Assembly (NCBI GenBank): GCA_040437565.1
Contig: JBDOQK010000012.1
Location: forward strand, 496,001-560,000
DNA: 64,000 nucleotides
DNA from: Albugo candida
Lineage: Eukaryota > Oomycota > Peronosporomycetes > Albuginales
Direction of reading: 5' to 3'
Every line of letters starts with the position of its first letter. Position 1 is the first letter of the stretch. Shown one piece after another: positions 1 through 10,839 of the stretch. A program made the position numbers and the translations under genes. Under the pieces are notes generated by a model. That model was given only the letters and a program-made list of their open reading frames with translations. It did not search any database and was not told the origin of the DNA.

Positions 1-83
1 AATAGCCAAGTTATCTCCCATGATTGTCCACATTCAACGATTTAGCAAGCCTTCTGTACTACTTCGTTATGCGCCAGCCTCGT

Positions 84-479
84 TTAAGTTGAACGTGTCG
101 CATTTAAGCAGTTTCCAGTGCTGTAATTATGGAGACCATTGACAAAGATGAAAAATCCTTTTGGCATAAATTGAGAGTTCCAAGGATAAATAGAGACAAA
201 TTCCATAATATCGCTTCTTCCGAATTGAGCCCCATTTAGATCTGCGTGAAAAAACGCTCCGACAACAGCGACCCGAATACTCGGAACCGTTCCTTCCTTA
301 ATCAGAAATTGTGCCATAATTGGTGCGTCCATATATCCCACAACGACCGGAAGGTTCTCAGTCGTTTCGACGCGAGCTGTTATAGAATAGATTGGCTTTC
401 GGTTCCTCGATGTGTAATGTGGCGTATCCGTAATGTGGTTTGTAACCACCCATTCAGAGGTATCTGCTCCAAGTAAACT
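84..479 (-). CDS. Possible exon of an unknown gene at the left edge
   Basis: An open frame of about 130 codons on the minus strand ends in a stop at the low-coordinate side and begins right after a tatag acceptor-like sequence near 480, so it looks like a terminal exon. The track's start codon is a GTG inside the frame, so I do not treat it as the gene start. The composition (mixed hydrophobic and polar, Pro-Trp-Asn and Gly-Phe-Phe motifs) resembles protein better than random frames here, but I do not recognise a family. Minus-strand frames between 500 and 900 contain stops and could hold further short exons. It could also be a chance frame. Confidence 0.3.
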   Translation of the reverse strand, partial: SLLGADTSEWVVTNHITDTPHYTSRNRKPIYSITARVETTENLPVVVGYMDAPIMAQFLIKEGTVPSIRVAVVGAFFHADLNGAQFGRSDIMEFVSIYPWNSQFMPKGFFIFVNGLHNYSTGNCLNATRST

Positions 480-1335
480 ATACTTTATATGAAAGTTGGA
501 GATTCATGCACAGAGACTACAAAACACCGCAAATTTGTTCGCGTTAAAAGTTTGTCAAAAGACATCACATGGGTATTGTAGACTGATTAGATACTTGCAG
601 CATATTGATGACGAAAGATATCACGCGCATCGAGTCGAAAATAGGATTATTGTTACCACAATTCCCTTAGCTTGTTCAAATATCTCTAACCAACCTGGTG
701 ACAGCGGCTATCGCTCGTGTCATATCTCCTTGTCCTGCAAAGTAATAGCATTCGGTATCTTGTCACTTGTTCTACCAAGCGAAGAGGCTATCATAGCCCT
801 TACACTATTTCTATGGCTGTTCACAGCTAAACGCGTCACAAGGAGTTGACACGCAAAGTGTTGTGCACGCGAATTGCCGCGAGCTGCCATCACAAACAAA
901 CTGCCGATTCTTTGCGTGGCGAGCCGATTTATCGAGGTGTAGACTGGATATCAACCGGAAAACAATAGAAAACGTATGGCCATTTGACCATGATAAACCA
1001 CCCCTAATTTTCCAAAAGTGTTTGATAGAGAGAATAGTGAGCCTGTAAGATAGTTATTTTACTTAAGACCGAAAAGACTGCGAAAAAAGAGTAGATAGAC
1101 ATGTGCAATACGTTGGGGGAAAAGATGCGTTTTCTTCACAGAAAGACGCATTTAGGTACTCAAATGAGCTCCTGAAGTGCCTAAATGAGCCCATCGTATG
1201 TGCATCTCAGTTAGATGTATCAAATGTTGAAAAAAATGGACAAAGTAGAATGACATTGTTTTTTTTTTGGACGAAAACGTCGTTTATGCTATTATATATA
1301 GCTTTATATCTCGGAACAAGGCTAAACAGGACCAA
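480..1335. other. No confident gene
   Basis: Only short frames on both strands, the longest 117 codons on the plus strand (496-849), with no recognisable motif. Upstream exons of the edge gene may lie on the minus strand here. A T-rich tract lies at about 1259-1269. Confidence 0.4.
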
Positions 1336-2154
1336 TCAATCGCTGGTGTGAGAGATTGCGATTCTCGAAACGATATTGGCTGGTATCAATGCTGCATGTT
1401 TGGATAGATTTTGATGGATCAGTTTCCACTGCTCCACAAGTTCGCTCGTCGGAGTAAAAGGATCAATGTCTGCTTGCCTTGATGGAATGATCTCGAGAAA
1501 AACAGCAGCTGTATCAGCGATTTTCTGGCCGTACATCGATGCCAAAAATCCCCAGATGAGGTCCATACCAGCGGAAATTCCAGAGCTCGACCAAATGTGT
1601 CCATCTTGTACCCAGCGCGCTTGAATTTTCCAGTCAACATTGGGGAAATCATTGGTCACATACTCGAACAGAAATTTGTTGGTTGTTGCTGCTTTACCAT
1701 CCAGTATTCCCGTAGCGGCAACGATTCGTGCGCCAGAGCAGATACTCAAAATGTGCTCTGACTTCTGTAACGATTCTTTGATAAATTGGAAATAGTCAAC
1801 CTCCGCCAGCACATTTTCGATGTACATAGGAGCTGCACCAGGAATCAGTACGACATTCAGCTGCAGATCGCGATCAATAACATCTTGCATACTGGTATTA
1901 GCATAATAAGGAATACTGCCCTTTTCATCGGAATATAAAGGACCAACAGCCTTGGCGATCGTGTAAATCTCTATGGGAGCATTCCAGACAGAACGAAGGA
2001 TGTCAAAATACTGACATGGACCCATGAAGTCAAGCACTGTTACGCCTTCATATAAGATGATACCGATGTTTAATTGCTTTGTAAGCAATTGCTTTGTGTC
2101 ACTTTCTTCCTTTTCTGTCATTTGTGAATATGAGAGCCTAGGCACACTACGCAT
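1336..2154 (-). CDS. DJ-1/PfpI family protein (class I glutamine amidotransferase-like)
   Basis: A single-exon gene of 272 residues starting at a true ATG. After a polar leader of about 28 residues comes the flavodoxin-like fold of the DJ-1/PfpI superfamily: an opening strand NIGIILYEGVTVLDF, then GPCQYFDIL, then the nucleophile elbow SICSGARIVAATGILDGK with the reactive cysteine, followed by ATTNK. This layout matches the subgroup related to the GATase1 domain of AraC-type regulators, also found as stand-alone proteins such as isonitrile hydratase. There is no DNA-binding domain. Family members act as hydrolases, glyoxalase-like enzymes or redox chaperones; the exact reaction cannot be read from sequence. 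No signal peptide is visible, so it is probably cytosolic. Confidence 0.85.
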   Translation of the reverse strand: MRSVPRLSYSQMTEKEESDTKQLLTKQLNIGIILYEGVTVLDFMGPCQYFDILRSVWNAPIEIYTIAKAVGPLYSDEKGSIPYYANTSMQDVIDRDLQLNVVLIPGAAPMYIENVLAEVDYFQFIKESLQKSEHILSICSGARIVAATGILDGKAATTNKFLFEYVTNDFPNVDWKIQARWVQDGHIWSSSGISAGMDLIWGFLASMYGQKIADTAAVFLEIIPSRQADIDPFTPTSELVEQWKLIHQNLSKHAALIPANIVSRIAISHTSD

Positions 2155-2357
2155 CTATCAATGAAGATGAGCTTGTTTCGTACCCATGCATGTCTGATAA
2201 AATGTCAGTCACAATAATACTGGGGGGAAAATGTCCTTTGCATCGATCTACTGGATTCTCGCCTGTAAAGGCGTTCTGCATTGAGCAAATCCTACGCAAG
2301 ATCTATTCAAGATACCCAATGTTCTTAGTCTGATTGGAAAGAAAGGTCAAGTACGTT

Positions 2358-2873
2358 ACACTTGAAACCCTCGACTGTATTGGGATCATTATGATATGGA
2401 TCGCGAAGGAGAATTTGCATGGCAAGCCAACATTAGTGGGGTTTCAATAAACTAAAATGGACGAATTACCAGAGATAGGCAACTACGTATGTATAGACTA
2501 CTAGTATTACACTCAGCTTGATTGATCACAGAGCAGTAGGAGACACATAGTTTAAACGATCGACCATCTAGCTCAGATATACTCCCGATTTAGATTTAAC
2601 TAAGAGAACTCTAAAAAAGTGTGGACTAAATTTCTATCCCAACTCAACTGCGTTGCGAGCCACATAGTTGCATACGCTGAGTTGTTGTTTTGTTTCATCA
2701 ATTCATTCATCAATCCACGCTGCTAAGAAAAACGGGAGACAAAATGTACCGCAGCACGTTCATGTGCATCAGAAGCTTCATATGAGCTAGAATGCGCATA
2801 AACTGACATGTTTATGCGCATTCTAGCTCATATGAAGCTTCTGATGCACATGAACGTGCTGCGGTACATTTTG
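2358..2873. repeat. Contig end: overlap copy plus fold-back hairpin
   Basis: Bases 2358-2803 recur at 2974-3419 on the other side of the N run. After 2803 the sequence turns round: 2800-2873 is the reverse complement of 3356-3429. The left contig therefore reads forward to the turning point and then back over itself, giving a near-perfect hairpin with almost no loop. In the right-hand copy the sequence simply continues, which marks the hairpin as an assembly or library artefact rather than a genomic palindrome. Confidence 0.85.
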
Positions 2874-2973
2874 NNNNNNNNNNNNNNNNNNNNNNNNNNN
2901 NNNNNNNNNNNNNNNNNNNNNNNNNNNNNNNNNNNNNNNNNNNNNNNNNNNNNNNNNNNNNNNNNNNNNNNNN
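2874..2973. other. Scaffold gap 1 (100 N)
   Basis: Exactly 100 N. The flanks overlap by 446 bp, reading as identical, so no sequence is really missing; one copy and the N run are surplus. Confidence 0.95.
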
Positions 2974-3429
2974 ACACTTGAAACCCTCGACTGTATTGGG
3001 ATCATTATGATATGGATCGCGAAGGAGAATTTGCATGGCAAGCCAACATTAGTGGGGTTTCAATAAACTAAAATGGACGAATTACCAGAGATAGGCAACT
3101 ACGTATGTATAGACTACTAGTATTACACTCAGCTTGATTGATCACAGAGCAGTAGGAGACACATAGTTTAAACGATCGACCATCTAGCTCAGATATACTC
3201 CCGATTTAGATTTAACTAAGAGAACTCTAAAAAAGTGTGGACTAAATTTCTATCCCAACTCAACTGCGTTGCGAGCCACATAGTTGCATACGCTGAGTTG
3301 TTGTTTTGTTTCATCAATTCATTCATCAATCCACGCTGCTAAGAAAAACGGGAGACAAAATGTACCGCAGCACGTTCATGTGCATCAGAAGCTTCATATG
3401 AGCTAGAATGCGCATAAACATGTCAGTTT

Positions 3430-6317
3430 AGAACAGCTGAAGAAAAGAAGTACAACATTAGCTCACTCCAATGATTATATGGCAGACTCATCTGATTATT
3501 TTATCACCGGCGTACATATGGTCTCTGTTGTCTGGTTTTGAAAAAACCCGGATGATTTGCTTTAATTCAAGATGCAATCCCATGTCAAGTATAATCATCA
3601 CCTGCAGATACCCAGAATCAATTGCAAATCTCGCTGCAATCTTTGTAAAACCGAGCTATTAAGTGGATAGGCGTAGTATTTATGCTATTTTGGTGCAAAA
3701 ATGTCGCTGCTGGTATCCTGTGCAAGAATGGGATGTGTGTATTTGTACAATTCAACAATTCAGTACATTATGAGTACTTTAGTTCTATTGTGACCTCCCT
3801 GGTACTTTAGAGGCCGCAATTACGCATTCATACGACAGACAAAAGCATACGCTGCACAGATTATCGGTACATTTGTATCATCGCACAAGCCGATACAGCA
3901 TTCGAGCTACAGCTTGTTTCGCAGCACTAAAGTGAATATAATAAAGAAAATGGTAGCACGAAAACTTCTGTACTTGTGAAATTCTCACATCGCAGCGCAT
4001 TGCTAGGTAAGGTCAGGATTGATTATGAGTGATCAAGAGAACGATTTTTTTGTAGAGCTGATTTCTTATTTGGAGCAAGATACTTGCTAGATCGGAACGT
4101 CAGGCGCTTCCCGGAGATTTGTTGCCGACATTGTAGCGAGGGAAAATTCACAAGGTCCAAGTCTGTAAGTGTATGAATGGGATGGAGGCACGTGCAGTAC
4201 AGGACAGGCTCAGCACGTTGAGCGATGCACTGATCCCTCCAAGACTCATCAGATGGGCATCAAATCCATCTAAGATGCTTTTGTCAAAAAGGCTGTGCGA
4301 CAAGAGATTTACTTTGCGAAAAATACCCAGGCTTTAGCAAGATGTTTTTTGAAACTGAGATACTATAGTCTCACCTGACGTTTCTCAATTGCGTGAATGA
4401 CGCTACCCCATGCCGGGTATGCGCAATGAAGCTGCACATACGAAGCCAGACGGATTTCAAAGTGTCAACATACCGCTTCTCATCTCGTTCTGACAAGGTC
4501 TGAAACCGATACGGTATTGCGCATTGAGCTTTGCATAATTGACAGAGTCGGCTTGGTAATTACATGAGAAATTGGGCTGATCGATTACAAGGCTGCCGTA
4601 GAATATGATACTCGATAGTGCTGAAGACTGAGTAGTTCAATTGCCTGCGTCGACCCTCCTAGCTGGACCTGCAGCTACTCCCCTTCCTCCCGCCTCGCTG
4701 TGACTCTGGCATTAGGGCAAACAATTGACTCTCTCTCCGCACCCAAACTTCACCCAACCGAAAGCTCTGCGCTAATGCCCGCTGCCGCATGAAGGGAGTC
4801 TTTTGATATCGAATTACAATCCGGAAGGATTACACACAATGCATGATATCGATTAAGTAAACCTCGCGATGTGTTAAGCTTTCACCAGTTGTCAGCCAAA
4901 GTGATCCAACCTAATGATGGAGTATGTACGATAATTAACCCAGACACTTTTGTAGTGATTAAATCACACAACATTCCTATTACAACGCTGAGCATAGCGC
5001 CACTGACAATTCATTCTGCACGGTCGAATAGCTGAGCTTCCACCTCTTCCTTGCTGACCGATTACCAGCAGCGATTAGAACGCTGCATCGATCCGACTCC
5101 AGTATAGATAAAAAGTGTATGCTTAAAACGTAACAAAGTGAATCGCATACTCTAGTCGTACAAGTAAGAACTCTAGACTTGACTCCACTCACATGTGTTT
5201 TCTCAGCGGCCCGGAATGTTTCAGGAAGGGCTTACTCCGTGCAGCGTGTTACCGATAGATCTCATTTACCAGCGTGTAGAATAGAAAATGGAACAATAAG
5301 AATAAGATCACGAGCTTTGTTCTACAAATACACTATCGCCGAAATGTCCGATTATTTGCACCTCAGGTCGTAAGTCATGGAACTCTCTCATCATTTCTTA
5401 GTCCGTAAATTGTAAGCGGGCAATGATAAAGCTCTAATAGAACGCAAGTCCAAAAATGAATCACTGCTTGCATTCGCTTATTTTATTTTGATTTACGCCG
5501 TATCTTATGACACTTCATGTTGCATGACAGCAGCAGTAAACTGAGCTCCACTGACCGGCGGCGTCATATATCCCGCTTGCATTCCCCCAACGCATTATGT
5601 GCGCCAAATGCTGCATGGAGGCTTACGCATAAAGTCGTTCTAGGTTGGAACAACTTTGCGGAAAAATAAAGTCGAATAAATTGCCAAATTCGAGCAATTT
5701 GGCGGATCGAAGCCAACATGCTGCTAGATCTGTCGAACACTTGCTTTTCGGCTAGTAGTGCGTCAGCTCTACGCGCATGCCTCACTCATCTGGAAGGACC
5801 TCGCGCAGTGTTCGCGGGACAGAGCGTGAGCTCGGCTGCTTGAATTAAATTTGTATGATGCGTTGCGTGTGTTTTGATACGTAGATGGCTTCGTGCGGTT
5901 GCCTCATATTACAGCTAATATATAGCATGCAAATGCCTCAGTACATCTTTGACCTTGCAGCTTGAGTTCACACGGTATTCTCTCTATGCTGTCCGTGCTA
6001 TATGACCCCGGAGCGCAAGCACCGTAAATTTCCTAGCATCTGATCTTGTGAACATGTAGTGTGCACTCAGTAAGCGAGATAGCTACGATGAGTAGTATGA
6101 TTAGGCGAGTACATCGTACTCGATGTAAGAAATGCTGCATCAAGAATCAACGGGCATTGACGCAGATCATGACTTAGTTCGGACCTTGCCTTCCGGCGCC
6201 TCACCTGTAATGTGGAACGCATCAATAGGAATCCCACGTGCCTTGGAGCTCACCGCCAACCATACTAATTGAGACCGCGCTCTGATTGGACAGTGTGACT
6301 CGGACTTTGTACGCAAA
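3430..6317. other. Gene-poor interval
   Basis: About 2.9 kb with only short frames (up to 73 codons) and no recognisable protein. One sub-region stands out: 4650-4800 is C-rich compared with its surroundings and contains an 8-bp inverted pair (4708-4715 with 4772-4779). Just before the next gene an ATTGG (inverted CCAAT) box lies near 6284, about 30 bp from the ATG, a plausible promoter element. Confidence 0.45.
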
Positions 6318-7829
6318 ATGGTGAAAAAGAAGTCGAAAAGTAAGCGATTGACACTTCATAAAAAGTATAAAATATGTCGCAAAGTACGTGAGCATAAAAG
6401 GAAGCTTCGCAAGATGGAGGGCAAAGACTCTCTTGCGAAAAAAGCAAAGAAAAACCCAGGAATTCCCAATAATTGGCCATTTAAGCAGGAATTACTCATG
6501 CAGCTGGAGCAAAATCGACTTATGGAGCAGAAGTTACTACAAGAGCAGAGAGAAAGACGCAAACTGGAAAAGAAAAAGATGAAAGCTTCTAATCACAACG
6601 ATGCACCGCTACTGGTGCCTTCTCCTATCTCTGATAAAATACAGGAAAGAATCGACCTAAAGCACAGCGTACAGCGAGCAGATATGGTGGTCATAGTATT
6701 GGACGCTCGTGATCCTCAAGGGTGTCGTGCTCTTTCATTAGAAGATGGCCTTATTGCAAAGGGAAGCAAAAAAGTTGTTCTTGTGCTTACAAAAATAGAC
6801 TTAGTACCTACCGAAGTAGCACAAAAGTGGATAACATACTTGCGGCGTTTTTACCCAACCATTCCTGTCCGAGGCTTGAATGAGCACAGGCCAGCGATTG
6901 TGCCAAAGAGCAAGCATCTACGTGGGAAGAACGCTGTGCATGATCGTTTACAAGCACTTAGCGAAATGAGAGACAATGGCAATGTTGAACCACTGCGATA
7001 CTTCCTTAAAAGATTTGGAGAAAAGCACAAAAAAGCCAACTCATGCGAAAAGCTTCATATCGCAATATTAGGATACTCGAATGTTGGCAAAAGTACCCTT
7101 ATTAATGCATTGAAGAAAAGACAACTTGTGGCTATAAATGCGGTGTCACATGCTCCTCAACTAGCTATCAATGTACCGTTTGATGAACATAGTGTCTTGA
7201 TTGATTGCCCATCAATGGACCCAGAATATAGCGATCCATCGTCTGTTCTGATGCGTCATAGTATTGCAGGCTTGACTGTAGAGGACCCTGTTATGTGTGT
7301 AAAGACGCTCTTGGATCGCGGCACTGATAAAATGGACTTGATGCAGAGCTTGCAAATATCCAATTTCCAAGATCATGAAGATTTACTACAGAAGCTAGCA
7401 ATCAAAAAGGGTATCTTACGTAAAGGAGGAGATCCAGACGTGCTGGCAACGGCTCGAAAGCTGCTGCATGATTTTGGAACCGGTGAGCAGTCCGTTGTTT
7501 GCTTGCCTCCACTCAAGTCTAGATCACGGTTCGAAATGCCTCCTTGGTTCCACAAAGTGGATCTGGCAGAGGTTCGTTCCAGCTTTTTTGAGTAGGGATT
7601 TCGACTGCTGATATAATCGTGCTTGTAGCTGAACAACTTGGAAGTGGCATTATGGCAATCCAATCCGAGTAATCATAAAAAAATCATCAAAATCCAGACA
7701 TGTTCAGCGCTACATCAAGTGGGAGACTTTACTGAATACGATTTGATAATGGGAACACTTCCAGAATGTGATGGTCTTACTTCAGATGAGGAGGATAGCA
7801 TGGATGAGGACGAGGAACAGGTGGAGTAG
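6318..7829 (+). CDS. Nucleolar GTPase of the GNL3/nucleostemin (Nug1/Grn1) family
   Basis: Two exons: 6318-7571 and 7629-7829 (intron 57 nt, phase 0), giving about 484 residues. The first 40 residues are the lysine-rich GN3L/Grn1 region (KKYKICRKVREHKRKLRK), a nucleolar targeting and RNA-binding segment. The GTPase domain is circularly permuted, as in this family: G4-like LVLTKIDLVP comes before the P-loop GYSNVGKSTLIN. The G3 position reads DCPSM, where the family normally has D-x-P-G. The tail is acidic (DEEDSMDEDEEQ). Family members act in the nucleolus in 60S subunit assembly and export. An alternative donor at 7592 leaves a stop and is rejected. The degenerate G3 may mean altered GTP hydrolysis. 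Confidence 0.88.
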
Positions 7830-8858
7830 ACTGGGAGTAGATTTCTTGAGCACACTCTAGATGTGGTACATACTGATCAATAGCTTCGCATATTCCTTCA
7901 AAATGAACAGAGACTGTATTTGCACATTTGTTCTACGGGCCCGCTGAAAAACTCTAAAGAGAAGTGCTGCAAGGACTCGCTAGGATATACATCCCACGCT
8001 AAGCACAGACGTGATTATATTCATCGTGCCAAGTTGTCAGCCATTTCGGAGGTGCTCAGTATCACGGAGTTTGCATGCTTGCCAAAACATGTCGGGTGGA
8101 TGCTTAATGTAATCCTCCTCTGATGCTATAAACTTTTGTCGTCATAAGCTGAAGCATGGCACAAATAATATGAGCTCGTGTACTCGACCCCACATCGGGC
8201 TACTCATACCGATCTTAGCAATCGGACTGATTCATTAATCTTGTATAACTGGAGTGTGTTTTATAGCGATTGTGCATTAGAGCTGCAACGAGGCGTGCCC
8301 TTGCTTGGACGGTGTGATAAGTAAAACTTGGAAGAAACAAAGGAAGGTAGTTCTGCGAAAGTAATCAGTTTTGAGACTGTAATTGCAGGACACTCTGGAA
8401 CAGCGCCAAGTGCTTAGTGCTGAATCGTAGTAGGGGTCAATGACTAGATATGCATTCTAATGACTGCACACGTGACAGCTTTCTGATTGAATTGATCATG
8501 CGAAAGCGCAGCTGTATTATTGTTGTTCAGAGCGCCGAAATATAAAATACGGTGCTCCATGCTAGCAACAAAGTCCTTGTATATTTTGAAGACCTGAACA
8601 TGAATGGGGACAATGTTTGCCACAATAGATCGTCAGAAGTACATAGATTGACAAAAAAAGACGCTTGCGTCCAGCCTTCACTATCAGATCACCGATACAA
8701 GCGGTCTAATATGACATAAGCCTTTTGTAGATTCAGTATGAAGGAAAACATAATTTGTGTTTTTTGCATGACAGCGCGTTAGGGCAGTAGTATATAAAGA
8801 CGAGCGTAATTGAGAAAAAGGTATTTTAAATGCACTGTATTCCTGTCAGAGATAGGTC
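7830..8858. other. No gene seen
   Basis: Short frames only (longest 67 codons at 7920-8123), no motif. It probably holds the 3' flanks of the two convergent neighbours. Confidence 0.45.
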
Positions 8859-9497
8859 CTAGTCTTGACAAGGTGTGATTGCTGGGTCGTCACACATTGC
8901 AAAGCTGCGATAACACTTGTTAGAGAATGTTTTCCACATGCCTCTTACTTGTCCACACACAGGATCAAATTGATCAATGCAGTAAAAGTCACAGTCCGAG
9001 CATTTACCGTTCTTCAATCTCGTCAAATTTTCAAATTTTTGCTGAGCATTTTCTAATGCGCATTGACTCACATAGTTGTATCGGTCGCTTCCACAGACCA
9101 CGCTCGCTTCATTGATCACTGCTGGGCAACTAATGTTGGATTTTTGTATGTTAACTTGAGCACACTCCAAGTCAATTCCTGACAGGCTTGGGTCATAGCA
9201 CTGCATACGTTCAAATTCGCACCGATTTGAATACTCAAAGCCATCCGATCCACAAACTCGCAAAGTCGAAAAAGATGAACATCTGATCAAATGGCAGAAT
9301 GAATTTTTTCTTCGTTGCATGCATGGTCCACTTTTGAATTTTGTAGGCGCACCGGGTGTGTTTTTCATAATACATTCGTTCCAATACGTCAAACCATCAG
9401 AGCCACATAGTGGTGTGTAGTCAGTATTGCAAGGTAGCATTTGATTTCCACCATTGACTGGTGATGAAAGACAACTAAGGAACAGCAGGCGCAACAT
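8859..9497 (-). CDS. Secreted Kazal-type serine protease inhibitor, four domains
   Basis: 212 residues from the ATG at 9497; the longer open frame starts at a TTG and is not used. The start gives a typical signal peptide (MLRLLFLSCLSSPVNG), so the protein is secreted. Four Kazal-like units follow at about residues 23-59, 68-112, 124-166 and 169-210, each with the core C-G-x-D-x-x-x-Y/F or a variant. Unit 1 has only four cysteines (two disulfides, lacking the third and sixth), as in oomycete EPI inhibitors. Aligned on classical Kazal domains, P1 residues would be Thr25, Ser75, Ala126 and Asp175. Known oomycete relatives (EPI1 and EPI10 of Phytophthora infestans) inhibit plant apoplastic subtilases. 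A role against host proteases is inference. Confidence 0.9.
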   Translation of the reverse strand: MLRLLFLSCLSSPVNGGNQMLPCNTDYTPLCGSDGLTYWNECIMKNTPGAPTKFKSGPCMQRRKNSFCHLIRCSSFSTLRVCGSDGFEYSNRCEFERMQCYDPSLSGIDLECAQVNIQKSNISCPAVINEASVVCGSDRYNYVSQCALENAQQKFENLTRLKNGKCSDCDFYCIDQFDPVCGQVRGMWKTFSNKCYRSFAMCDDPAITPCQD

Positions 9498-10308
9498 TGT
9501 AGAATGGGGAAATAGTACGAGGCTGGACGCGTGATTCAATAACGACTGCGTGGGCGAAAGTGCAAGCTGACTATAAGTAACAAGTACATGCTGAGAGAGT
9601 CACCACCCAGTGGCTACAGCTGCTGTAAAAAGATCGTCCCTTTTTGCAGATCTATATGCTGATATTGAATGGTGACGTAGGCCATGTTTTCTTGCGGTCG
9701 ACTTGCTACACTCTCAAGGTGCGTGCAAAATAGACGGGCGCTATTTCCCCAACAGAAGAATCTGCTGTATTCGAAGACTTTTACCATTGCAATATATTTT
9801 AATCAAGTGTAGCATTCATGGATGATTTTATGCTAACCTGACTTTTTGATGTGCCAGCTGCTAGTCTTTGGATGTTAATCCGATAAAAAGAATTCGACGA
9901 AAGAGAAGTTTATCGAAGCTTGTGGAAGTGATTTTGTAGCTACGCTTACAAATCTCTTCTAAATGGGCTGTAGAATAGTCGAATGCAGCCATTGAGATGG
10001 ATGCCTTCATAAATTTCGTCGAATGTAGCCATTGAGAAGGATGCCTTCATAAATTCCGTCGAATATCAGCCAAAGTCACAACGCGAGAGAAGCTAGCCAT
10101 GTACGTCCTCTAGAGAGAGAAAATAGCGCAGACATCCACAAAATCAATTTATTCATTCGAGCGATAGGACACTTTCAATCTGATACTGTAGCATCCATTT
10201 TATCGCACGCACCCCTTTCACAACAGACCGTCGGCAGAAAGAGTCAGTTTACATTTGTCAGGCGTTGCATATGATTGAGTTGCCTACTAAATTACTTTGC
10301 TTTTTCTC
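9498..10308. other. No confident gene; contains a short tandem repeat
   Basis: Upstream flank of the Kazal gene and of the small unknown gene that follows. No frame with recognisable content. It holds the 40-bp tandem repeat listed separately. Confidence 0.45.
9978..10067. repeat. 40-bp tandem repeat, about 2.3 copies
   Basis: Units at 9978-10017 and 10018-10057 differ at only three positions; a third begins with GTCGAAT at 10058 and diverges after a few bases. Noncoding as far as can be seen. Confidence 0.85.
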
Positions 10309-10839
10309 ATGCTGCTCATATATATTGTACAGTATCACAGCGCCTTGTACTGTCGAAAAAGATTAGTTATCTCCAATATCAGAGCCGTTGCTCACGAGCT
10401 ACACCCATATATGAATCGCTTTACAGCCGAGCTGAGTCGTCCTACGGTTCAATATCATAAGTGTGCCAAGGCGGAGTCTCTGTGGCGGCTTGTAAATTGT
10501 TTTCATCTGTATCTTGCCGCCAATAATTCTGTTCGGCAGTTTCTACATACCGTTGAAAGAGAACTTTAGCGCCTCCAAAAATATCAACAACGACTTGGGC
10601 TTATTCGCTCACGATCGGTGCCACCTGTCTTTGTATTTGCTTCTTTTTCACTCTCTTCGGGACGTGGAAGTACCTTCCGACGACTTTTGTGCTTTTTGCA
10701 TCAGCTCGTTCATTTATGTTTGCTCGACAAGATATCTCGTCACGATCGATATCAGCGAAAGTTCATTAACGACTTTTCTATCTGGTCTACGATTATATGC
10801 AAAAGCAGAAAAGCTTACTTGATAATTCGAAGAGCATGA
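10309..10839 (+). CDS. Possible small two-exon gene, unknown product
   Basis: Two open stretches in the same frame are separated only by a TAG at 10567-10569. That TAG is also a good acceptor (ctttag). A donor gtaaat at 10492 gives a 78-nt phase-0 intron and joins 10309-10491 to 10570-10839, for about 150 residues. The product is basic and aromatic-rich, with a hydrophobic start (MLLIYIVQY) and a central segment with hydrophobic clusters (FRRLLCFLHQLVHLCLLDK). I recognise no family. An upstream exon is possible because a cag acceptor lies near 10380. It could be a decayed gene or chance. Confidence 0.35.

Noticed and set aside
2358-3419. Apparent 446-bp tandem duplication with a central palindrome
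   Set aside because: The two copies sit on either side of a 100-N gap and the palindrome is a fold-back of one contig end; an assembly artefact is simpler than a mobile element with inverted ends.
7592-7628. 37-nt intron at the end of the GNL3-type GTPase exon 1
   Set aside because: It produces an immediate stop; the donor at 7572 gives a 57-nt intron and an intact acidic tail.
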